DNA of 6,048 nt from positions 1-6,048 of the forward strand of contig JAEWBT010000041.1 in assembly GCA_023391015.1 (NCBI GenBank). Direction: 5' to 3'. Source of the stretch: Bacteroidota bacterium (GTDB taxonomy: Bacteria; Bacteroidota; Bacteroidia; Chitinophagales; Chitinophagaceae). Position numbers and translations under genes: made by a program. The notes under the pieces were generated by a model. The model was not told the origin of the DNA. It was given only the letters and a program-made list of their open reading frames with translations, and did no database searches. This document shows, piece after piece, positions 1 to 5,593 of the stretch (positions are counted from its first letter, which is position 1; each line of letters begins with the position of its first letter).

Positions 1-1070
1 TTGTTACCCATCATGCTGTAGTACTTGCGCCAGTATACTTCTTTGTAGCTTTCCAATGCAGGCAGCAACTGTTCCTTCTCTACGAGCGGCAGTAGCGCAG
101 CAGCCAGGCAGCCCAGGTTCCAGTAGGCTATACTTGGCTGCTTGCCGAAGGCATAGCGGCGGCCGGGCAGGTCGGTGGTGTTGGGCGTAAAGTCAGGATC
201 AAAATCATCCAGGAAAGAGTAGGGGCCATAATCGATGGTGAGGCCAAGTATAGACATGTTGTCGGTGTTCATCACGCCATGCACAAAGCCCACGCGCATC
301 CATTCCACCATCAATAAGGCCGTTCGCCGCACCACTTCTCTATAAAAATCAACTACCACATCATCGCCTTTTAATTGGGAAAAATGCTTTTCGATCACAG
401 TGCCGGTGAGCTGTGCCAAAAGGTCAAATTCCTGCCGGGCATACAACAACTCAAAATGCCCAAAGCGGATAAAAGTGGGCGCGGTGCGCAGCACAATTGC
501 GCCGGGCTCGGGGCGCGGGTGGCCGTCATAAAACATATCGCGGACTACCGCGTCGCCGGTGCTGACGAGGCTCAGCGCGCGCGTGGTGGGAATGCCCAGG
601 TGATGCATGGCCTCACTCATCAGGTATTCGCGCACCGAGGAGCGCAGCACGGCCCGACCATCGCCCCGCCGTGAATAAGCGGTTTCGCCTGCGCCTTTGA
701 GCTGCAATTCTTCCGTTTGGCCGTCGGGCCGCACCCACTCACCAAGCGTAATGGCGCGACCGTCGCCCAGCTGCCCCGCCCAGTTGCCAAACTGATGCCC
801 AGCGTAGGCCGAGGCGTAAGGCTTCATGCCGGGAGCCAGCGCATTTCCGGAAATGGCAGCGATTTCTGCCTTGGTTTGGGGCTTTTGGATGCCCAGCTCG
901 TGGGCGAGGTTGTCGCTCCAGGCAATGAGTTTCGGGTCGCTGACAGGCGTAGGCGGCGTGGCGCTCCACAGCACGCCGGGCGTCTGGCGCGGGGTGGTGT
1001 TTCCGGAATCGTCGCCGGGAAACGTAGTGGTGAAAAAAGATTTGTAGTTGGGAGAAAGAATGGATTTCAT
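1..1070 (-). CDS. selO: Protein adenylyltransferase SelO (YdiU/UPF0061), C-terminus cut by window edge
   Basis: Pseudokinase-fold enzyme that transfers AMP from ATP to Ser, Thr or Tyr of target proteins; bacterial members are tied to redox stress. Read on the minus strand from the ATG at 1068-1070, the frame stays open to base 1, giving 356 residues of a family usually near 480-520. Visible family blocks: GHQFGNWAGQLGDGRA at 91-106, LKGAGETAYSRRGDGRAVLR at 124-143, GIPTTRALSLV at 159-169, RFGHFE at 202-207, and HGVMNTDNMS at 264-273 followed by DYGP at 280-283. By comparison with the Pseudomonas syringae enzyme, D270 should be the catalytic base, N271 and D280 the metal ligands and K125 the nucleotide-phosphate lysine; all are present, so the protein looks active. 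The start is the first ATG of the frame, shortly before the conserved region. It is divergent from the DinB-fold gene. Whether a C-terminal selenocysteine or cysteine exists lies outside the window. I see no convincing promoter for it in the spacer. Confidence 0.95.
   Translation of the reverse strand, partial: MKSILSPNYKSFFTTTFPGDDSGNTTPRQTPGVLWSATPPTPVSDPKLIAWSDNLAHELGIQKPQTKAEIAAISGNALAPGMKPYASAYAGHQFGNWAGQLGDGRAITLGEWVRPDGQTEELQLKGAGETAYSRRGDGRAVLRSSVREYLMSEAMHHLGIPTTRALSLVSTGDAVVRDMFYDGHPRPEPGAIVLRTAPTFIRFGHFELLYARQEFDLLAQLTGTVIEKHFSQLKGDDVVVDFYREVVRRTALLMVEWMRVGFVHGVMNTDNMSILGLTIDYGPYSFLDDFDPDFTPNTTDLPGRRYAFGKQPSIAYWNLGCLAAALLPLVEKEQLLPALESYKEVYWRKYYSMMGN
842..855. repeat. 14-base perfect palindrome centred on TTCCGGAA
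   Basis: CATTTCCGGAAATG at 842-855 is its own reverse complement. It lies inside selO and encodes Ile-Ser-Gly-Asn on the minus strand. It is the longest of nine copies of the core TTCCGGAA in the window; the others are at 1001-1008, 1283-1290, 4450-4457, 4921-4928, 5236-5243, 5584-5591, 5773-5780 and 5920-5927. Confidence 0.85.
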
Positions 1071-1093
1071 GGAGTAGTTGGGGGCCTTTGGGC

Positions 1094-1162
1094 GTTGGAG
1101 CTTTGCGTTGGAACTATGTGTTGGAGCCCTTTGGGCGTTGGAACTGCGTGTTGGAGGTTTAC
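1094..1162. repeat. Degenerate 13-base tandem repeat array (GTTGGARCT-N4)
   Basis: Five consecutive units begin with GTTGGA at 1094, 1107, 1120, 1137 and 1150, so the spacing is 13, 13, 17 and 13 bases. Units are GTTGGAGCTTTGC, GTTGGAACTATGT, GTTGGAGCCCTTTGGGC (4 bases longer), GTTGGAACTGCGT and GTTGGAGGTTTAC. The 15-mer CCTTTGGGCGTTGGA occurs twice (1085-1099 and 1128-1142), which suggests a higher-order duplication of about 43 bases. The array lies 23 bases upstream of the selO start and in the presumed promoter region of the DinB-fold gene. It may be a minisatellite remnant or a set of protein-binding sites; the sequence does not decide. Confidence 0.75.
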
Positions 1163-1166
1163 TTTG
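1138..1166 (+). promoter_or_regulatory. Candidate Bacteroidota-type promoter for the DinB-fold gene
   Basis: TTG at 1138-1140 is followed after 19 bases by TACTTTG at 1160-1166. This resembles the Bacteroidota pattern TTG, about 19-20 bases, TAnnTTTG, but the -7 box is one base short. It would put the -33 box inside the fourth unit of the repeat array and give a leader of about 95 bases. An alternative -7-like word, TACCTTGC, lies at 1247-1254, closer to the start codon but without a TTG at the right distance. Confidence 0.27.
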
Positions 1167-1197
1167 TGTGGAATTGGAAAGAAATTCTCTTGGATGG

Positions 1198-1215
1198 AAT
1201 TTCTTAAGAGAAATT
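1198..1215. repeat. Perfect 7-base inverted repeat, A/T-rich
   Basis: AATTTCT (1198-1204) and AGAAATT (1209-1215) are exact reverse complements around TAAG. A second upstream arm, AAATTCTCTT at 1182-1191, can pair instead with AAGAGAAATT (1206-1215) with one mismatch, so two alternative pairings share the right arm. It sits between the tandem array and the DinB-fold start and could be an operator or a leader hairpin. It is not followed by a T-run, so an intrinsic terminator is unlikely. Confidence 0.5.
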
Positions 1216-1268
1216 GCTGCGCTGCGCAAGGCGCTCCAGTCTTTCCTACCTTGCAAAAAACGCTGTTT

Positions 1269-1817
1269 ATGAATTCGTTTCTTTCCGGAACCCGCAAGCT
1301 GTTTGTTCACTACAAAAACCTTGCAGAGAAAACCCTTTCGCAAATCTCCGACGATCAGTTTTTCCACCAGCAAGGGGCCGAAAACAGCGTGGCTGTGATC
1401 GTGCAGCACATGGCCGGAAATATGAAAAGCCGTTTTACCGATTTCCTTACCACCGACGGCGAAAAGCCCTGGCGCAACCGCGATGGCGAGTTTGAGGCAC
1501 CGACGCTTTCCCGCGCAGCGCTGATGCAGCAATGGGATCAAAGCTGGAAACTATTGCTGGATTTATTGGAAGCTCTGGGCGAGGACGACCTATCGAAAAC
1601 CGTTTACATCCGCAACGAAGGCCACAGCGTACCCGACGCGCTGCTGCGGCAACTGGCGCATTATTCCTACCACGTGGGCCAGCTCGTGCACGCCGCCAAG
1701 CTGATGACCGGCGACGCCTGGCAGGCGCTGAGCATTCCCAAAGGCGGTTCCGAAAGCTACAACGCCGTTAAGTTTGCACAGGCAAAGACAGACCGGCATT
1801 TTACGGATCAGATATAA
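1269..1817 (+). CDS. DinB-fold putative metalloenzyme (DinB/DUF1572-like)
   Basis: A 182-residue protein with the features of the DinB/YfiT four-helix-bundle superfamily, whose members bind a divalent metal through three histidines and include thiol-dependent S-transferases; many have unknown substrates. The expected ligands are visible: H47 in VIVQHMAGN (helix 2) and H131 plus H135 in LAHYSYHVGQ (helix 4). The stretch NSVAVIVQHMAGNMKSRF and the following WRNRDGEF resemble the DUF1572 subgroup. The protein is cytoplasmic, with no signal peptide. The frame is open far upstream, as antisense to selO, but ATG 1269 is chosen because the family N-terminus begins directly after it and the upstream translation is low-complexity repeat. 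It is divergent from selO and 48 bases before the glycosyltransferase gene, with no obvious terminator between, so read-through is possible. The fold is fairly certain; the reaction is not known. Confidence 0.85.
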   Translation: MNSFLSGTRKLFVHYKNLAEKTLSQISDDQFFHQQGAENSVAVIVQHMAGNMKSRFTDFLTTDGEKPWRNRDGEFEAPTLSRAALMQQWDQSWKLLLDLLEALGEDDLSKTVYIRNEGHSVPDALLRQLAHYSYHVGQLVHAAKLMTGDAWQALSIPKGGSESYNAVKFAQAKTDRHFTDQI

Positions 1818-1865
1818 GGCTTAACTGCTGCGCCTGCGAATTGTGTTTTACCTTTCCCTTTTTTA

Positions 1866-3326
1866 GTGTCTTTTCGTACTTCTACTCCGTTATCCTCAGA
1901 TCCTTTTGCAGACCGTCCGGCCCTTCCTTGGGTGCTTTTCGGGTTGCTGGCCTTTGTATTTATATGCCTGAAGCTGCCAGTGCTGAAGATTCCTTATTTC
2001 TGGGATGAATTAAACGTATACGCCACCGGATCCCTTTACATGCATGATCATGGGATTGGCATATTACCAGCCCAGCTGGACCCAGAGTATTCACGCGGGC
2101 ATCCGCTACTGGCCTATGCATATACTGCTATTTTTTATAAGTTGTTCGGCGATTCGCTGGCTGTCGGCCACGCGAGTGCCATTCTGACTGCGGTGCTGGT
2201 ATTGATTGCTTTATTCCAAACGGGCAGGCGCATTTTTGGTGATGTGGCGGCGCTTTGTGCGGTAGCTCTATTAATGGCTCAGCCCATCTTTTTTAGTATG
2301 GCAGGCGCTATTTATCCCGAAATGTTGCTGGCGTTGTTTTTTGTCTGGGGGATCTATGGAATGGCTGCAAGGCGCTGGGGACAGTTTGCGGTTGCGAGTT
2401 CGCTTGCCGTGTTGGTCAAAGAGCCTGGATTGATTTTGCCGGCTGCTGCGGGTGTCTATTGGCTGATAGATCTGCTTCGGGAAAAAAGATTTTGGAAGCG
2501 CGCCACTTGGCTGCAACTGCTTTCTGTATTGACCCCTCTTTTTACATATGGAGCCTTCCTGTTAATTCAAAAGGTACAGAACGGGTGGTATTTTTTTCCC
2601 TATCACCTACAATTAATTCACTATGAAAGCAGCTATATATGGGGCATCACACGCCGGTTGTTGGATGAGCTATTTCTGCAGCAAGGCCGCGTATGGTTAA
2701 CGCTTCCCTTGCTTACAGGCCTTTTATTGTACCGGAAAATTTTTCAGGGTTCCCAAGTACGTCGTTATTTGTTAGCGTTTGGACTAGTGCTCTTTTTTAC
2801 GCTTGCGTTTGCCGCCGTCAATTTTTATCTGGCCCGTTACTGGCTTTTTGTATATCCTTCTTTTGTGTTGCTTGGGGTGTACTGCTGGTTTTCAATAGGA
2901 AGGTATTTTTTACAGCAGCGGGGTTTTTATCTGGCTGTCGGCGGCATGACGCTGGCCATGGCTTTTGCCCTGCAAAAAATGGATGGAAAGCGTTTTGCCG
3001 ATAATTACGATATGGCCTATGTTCATACGGTAAAAACCGTTCAGGAATGTGTGGACTGGATGCAAACCCAGCCCGAAATCATGGCTGATACGCCGCGGGT
3101 TACGTTTCCGATTTTTGAAGCATTACGGGATCCACGAAACGGCTATGTAAACTCCCCTATTCCACACCATACTAACTGGGACGTACCCACCCGTTTCTTT
3201 ATCGTATATCTTTTGCCTACCGATCACATGGCAGAGCATCTTAAAGCTGCCAAAGAAATAAAACAGTTCAAGCTATATGATAACACCATACATGTGCTTG
3301 ATACACACGCACCACAAAATCCTTAA
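1866..3326 (+). CDS. GT-C fold membrane glycosyltransferase, GT39/PMT/ArnT-like, GTG start
   Basis: A 486-residue polytopic inner-membrane protein, probably moving a sugar from a polyprenyl-phosphate donor to an envelope acceptor. After a short N-terminal tail and a first membrane helix (about 20-38) comes FWDEL at 45-49, matching the catalytic Asp-Glu motif in the first periplasmic loop of GT-C enzymes. RGHP at 77-80 and VKEPG at 184-188 are also typical of the PMT_2 type. About nine to eleven hydrophobic segments run to residue 370, including ARYWLFVYP at 323-331, which recalls the RY...P motif of ArnT-like proteins. A hydrophilic tail of about 115 residues follows. GTG 1866 is the first usable start after the in-frame stop of the previous gene at 1815-1817; the first ATG, at residue 59, would remove the first helix and the DE motif. 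TACCTTTC at 1849-1856 is a near match to a -7 box. The gene looks more A/T-rich than its neighbours (20 G+C of 60 at 2581-2640 against 33 of 60 at 5401-5460) and lacks TTCCGGAA. Donor and acceptor are unknown. Confidence 0.82.
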   Translation: MSFRTSTPLSSDPFADRPALPWVLFGLLAFVFICLKLPVLKIPYFWDELNVYATGSLYMHDHGIGILPAQLDPEYSRGHPLLAYAYTAIFYKLFGDSLAVGHASAILTAVLVLIALFQTGRRIFGDVAALCAVALLMAQPIFFSMAGAIYPEMLLALFFVWGIYGMAARRWGQFAVASSLAVLVKEPGLILPAAAGVYWLIDLLREKRFWKRATWLQLLSVLTPLFTYGAFLLIQKVQNGWYFFPYHLQLIHYESSYIWGITRRLLDELFLQQGRVWLTLPLLTGLLLYRKIFQGSQVRRYLLAFGLVLFFTLAFAAVNFYLARYWLFVYPSFVLLGVYCWFSIGRYFLQQRGFYLAVGGMTLAMAFALQKMDGKRFADNYDMAYVHTVKTVQECVDWMQTQPEIMADTPRVTFPIFEALRDPRNGYVNSPIPHHTNWDVPTRFFIVYLLPTDHMAEHLKAAKEIKQFKLYDNTIHVLDTHAPQNP

Positions 3327-3330
3327 TTGT

Positions 3331-4077
3331 CTAAAACCACCCTTCCAGCGTCACCCCAAAAGTAATCAGAAGGTTTTCTTTATTGGTTTTGGAAACCTTA
3401 TTGTAAGTCAGTGCGCTGGTGAGGGAAAGCCATCGGTACAGTTTTAAGCTCAGGCTGTTATTGGTCCGGAAAATAAAATCGGAGCCATCGTTTAGCGCGT
3501 TTTGCAACGTACTGGTGCTTTCAAAAGTGAGAAGCTGCCGCCAGCGGTAGCGCATCCGCAACCGTGCCGAGTTCCGGGCAATGCTGGACTGTACATTAGC
3601 CGTATCGCCGAGGCGCAGGTCGCTGTATTCATACAAAATCCCGTCGCTGATATTGAGAAACAGACTGTCGCCACGGTCCAGAATGCTATAAGCCAAGCCC
3701 CCACCGGCCTGCACGCGGTCGTTGACTTTAAGCGAATAACTTTTTTCGTAGCTGCCGAGTCCCCAATAGTACATGCGCGGCACAAACCGGCTGCGAATAT
3801 TGAAGTCCAGCGCGCTGTTGAAGTCGTTGTTTTTCAGACTGTTATCCTGCTGGCCGTAGAGATAGTTGGCAGAAGCGTTTAAATCCATCTCCTGAATGCG
3901 CACCCCAAAACGCAGGGCGTTGGTAAGCAGGTAAGATTGCGAATTATCGGTGCGGTTGAGCACGCCGGTGCTGGAAAACTTCAGGTTGTAGTGCACCGAA
4001 TCATTGTACTGCGCCCGCGCCTGCCGGGGGGCGAGCATCCCCAAAAATAAAGGAGCGACCCAAAAACAAAGCTTCAT
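3331..4077 (-). CDS. DUF481-like outer-membrane beta-barrel protein
   Basis: A 248-residue exported protein. MKLCFWVAPLFLGMLAP is a signal peptide with likely cleavage after ARA at residue 22. The mature part is built of alternating polar and hydrophobic strands rich in aromatics (SANYLYGQQ, YYWGLGSYEKSY, GGLAYSILDRGDSLFLNISDGILYEY, RLRMRYRW), and the protein ends in GWF; a terminal Phe is the usual beta-barrel assembly signal. Strand pattern and length fit the DUF481 (YdiY-like) family of outer-membrane proteins, whose role is not established. The frame extends upstream to 4344, but ATG 4075-4077 is chosen because it gives the signal peptide directly and a perfect TACCTTTG box lies 12 bases before it. 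It converges with the glycosyltransferase, with only 4 bases between stops. It lacks TTCCGGAA. The barrel class is well supported; the exact family less so. Confidence 0.75.
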   Translation of the reverse strand: MKLCFWVAPLFLGMLAPRQARAQYNDSVHYNLKFSSTGVLNRTDNSQSYLLTNALRFGVRIQEMDLNASANYLYGQQDNSLKNNDFNSALDFNIRSRFVPRMYYWGLGSYEKSYSLKVNDRVQAGGGLAYSILDRGDSLFLNISDGILYEYSDLRLGDTANVQSSIARNSARLRMRYRWRQLLTFESTSTLQNALNDGSDFIFRTNNSLSLKLYRWLSLTSALTYNKVSKTNKENLLITFGVTLEGWF

Positions 4078-4089
4078 AAGAGAGGCCTG

Positions 4090-4097
4090 CAAAGGTA
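4090..4097 (-). promoter_or_regulatory. -7 promoter box for the DUF481-like gene
   Basis: On the minus strand 4097 to 4090 reads TACCTTTG, an exact match to the Bacteroidota -7 consensus TAnnTTTG. The start codon begins 12 bases downstream, so the leader would be only about 5-6 nucleotides. I found no TTG at the expected -33 distance, so the support is the -7 box alone. Confidence 0.45.
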
Positions 4098-4103
4098 GGC
4101 AAA

Positions 4104-4137
4104 GGGTTTTAGGGGCTTTTTCCGGGGGAAAACCCCC
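4104..4137. repeat. Cluster of competing hairpins between divergent genes
   Basis: GGGGG (4124-4128), AAAA loop, CCCCC (4133-4137) form a perfect 5-base-pair hairpin. It competes with TTTTCC (4118-4123) pairing GGAAAA (4127-4132), and with GGGTTTT (4104-4110) pairing AAAACCC (4129-4135). The cluster lies upstream of both candidate -7 boxes, so it would not be in either main transcript. It could be an operator or a stop for stray transcription; no T-run of terminator type follows the G/C stem. Confidence 0.4.
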
Positions 4138-4163
4138 ATTTTCAGAAACGCGGGATTCTACCC

Positions 4164-4194
4164 TTACAGGCGAAAAAAGGCGTGTGGACTTTTG
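4164..4194 (+). promoter_or_regulatory. Candidate promoter for the OmpA-domain gene
   Basis: TTAC at 4164-4167 (one mismatch to TTG-type -33) and GACTTTTG at 4187-4194 (TAnnTTTG with the first T replaced by G) are 19 bases apart. Transcription would begin near 4201, after the upstream ATG at 4196 and about 16 bases before the ATG at 4217. If real, this box decides in favour of the downstream start. Confidence 0.35.
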
Positions 4195-4216
4195 TATGGC
4201 AAAATTCCTCACACCT

Positions 4217-5575
4217 ATGAAAAGCCTTTTTGTAACCACTCTGCTGCTGGCCGGCGGCCTGTGTGCTGCCCCGGACGCTACCGCCCAAATCATCAATCCC
4301 GGCGAAATCATCAAGCGGAAAGCCGAGCAACGCACCAACGACAAAATTGACCGCTCTATTGACGAAGGACTGGATCAAATCTCGGAAGGCCTGGGCAATA
4401 TTTTTGGCGGGAAGAAAGACAAGGCCCAGCCAACAAATAACCGGGGTAATTCCGGAAATTCTTCCGCCGGAAGCCGCCAAACGTCGTCTTCCGGCGGACG
4501 TCAGAGCGGCTCCTCGTCCGGCGGCGACGTGCCCGACTTTGGATCTTATAAAGGCTCTACGTTTATTCCCGGAAAAGAGGTGTTGTTTTTCGAAAATTTT
4601 GCCTCAGCACGGCTCGGTGGAGGCACCGGCAACTGGAACGTAGTGTACTGGGATAAAGACCCGGCTGCGGCGGCCCAGCTCACGACCCTCAGTGGGTCCG
4701 GTGACCGCTGGCTGAAGATTCCGAAATACGGCATTTTTTATCCCAACAGTTTTAAGACGTTGCCCGAGGCCTGCACCATTGAGTTTGATCTGTATGCCGA
4801 TGTGGAGGAGGTTTCGGAAATGCAAAGCGGACTTCGGTTTTCATTCACCAAAAAAGAAGACCGGCCCAATTTTGACCTCCATTTTGACACCGATCCACAG
4901 GTGATGATAGATGTGCATCCTTCCGGAAAGGAAGGCCACCTGAACGTGAGCGGTCGCCGCCAATATGGACTGGAAGAAGAGCAAATGCGCCTTTATGAAA
5001 AGGATTTTGAGGCCGCCTGGAATCCGGGTGTGGTGAACCATGTGGCGATTTCGCGCATGGGCCGGGGCGTCAAGCTGTTTATCAATGGCCGGGAATACGT
5101 GGACCTGCCGGGCGCTTTTCTCACCGGTGGGACCTACAACTTTATGATGAGTTCCAACCAGTTTGGCAACGGCATTTACGTTACCAATATCCGCGTGGGC
5201 GGCAAGGTGCCCAACGCTACGCAGGAATTCAAAGCTTCCGGAAAATTCGTGACCAACGCCATTTATTTTGACGTCAACACGGCCCGCATGAAACCGGAAT
5301 CGTGGGCCACGCTTCAAAACGCAGCCACGGCCATTAAAGGCACCAGCGGCAACATTCTCGTGGTGGGCCATACCGACAGCGACGGCTCCGACGACGCCAA
5401 CCTGAAACTTTCGCAAAACCGCGCGGCAACGGTGAAAACCGCGCTGGTAAACGAGTTTGGCATTCCGGCCTCGCGCCTGCTGACCGACGGCAAAGGCGAA
5501 AGCCAACCGGTTGGCTCCAACAACACGCCCTCCGGAAAAGCCGAGAACCGCCGTGTGGAATTTATCCGTCAATAA
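4217..5575 (+). CDS. Secreted protein with lectin/LamG-like region and C-terminal OmpA domain
   Basis: A 452-residue periplasmic or outer-membrane-associated protein expected to tether to peptidoglycan. Residues 1-23 are a signal peptide with likely cleavage at ATA/Q; C16 is preceded by Leu, so it is not a lipobox. Residues 25-65 are a charged, probably helical segment (RKAEQRTNDKIDRSIDEGL). Residues 72-104 are a Gly/Ser/Asn-rich linker. Residues 122-330 look like a beta-sandwich of the LamG/concanavalin type, with EVLFFENF at 121-128, CTIEFDLYADVE at 186-197 and VKLFINGREYVDLPG at 285-299. Residues 338-452 are an OmpA domain: AIYFDVNTARMKPES, then GHTDSDGSDDANLKLSQNRA, where D392 and R402 match the diaminopimelate-binding pair, then NRRVEFI. 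An in-frame ATG at 4196 would add MAKFLTP; 4217 is preferred for the signal peptide and promoter spacing. The lipoprotein gene follows after 18 bases. The OmpA domain is certain; the ligand of the middle region is unknown. Confidence 0.9.
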   Translation: MKSLFVTTLLLAGGLCAAPDATAQIINPGEIIKRKAEQRTNDKIDRSIDEGLDQISEGLGNIFGGKKDKAQPTNNRGNSGNSSAGSRQTSSSGGRQSGSSSGGDVPDFGSYKGSTFIPGKEVLFFENFASARLGGGTGNWNVVYWDKDPAAAAQLTTLSGSGDRWLKIPKYGIFYPNSFKTLPEACTIEFDLYADVEEVSEMQSGLRFSFTKKEDRPNFDLHFDTDPQVMIDVHPSGKEGHLNVSGRRQYGLEEEQMRLYEKDFEAAWNPGVVNHVAISRMGRGVKLFINGREYVDLPGAFLTGGTYNFMMSSNQFGNGIYVTNIRVGGKVPNATQEFKASGKFVTNAIYFDVNTARMKPESWATLQNAATAIKGTSGNILVVGHTDSDGSDDANLKLSQNRAATVKTALVNEFGIPASRLLTDGKGESQPVGSNNTPSGKAENRRVEFIRQ

Positions 5576-5593
5576 CCCTAAAATTCCGGAACC

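Noticed and set aside
1094..1162. CRISPR array
   Set aside because: Units are 13-17 bases with no spacers, and no cas gene is present.
717..1268. N-terminal extension of the DinB-fold frame upstream of ATG 1269
   Set aside because: It is antisense to selO and then reads through the tandem repeats; the family N-terminus begins at 1269.
4124..4137. Intrinsic terminator
   Set aside because: The 5-base-pair G/C stem is not followed by a T-run on either strand and lies upstream of both neighbouring genes.
4004..4216. Upstream extension of the OmpA-domain gene
   Set aside because: It would overlap the barrel gene start and place the signal peptide about 71 residues inside.
4078..4344. N-terminal extension of the barrel protein to 4344
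   Set aside because: It would overlap the OmpA-domain gene and bury a clear signal peptide in the interior of the protein.
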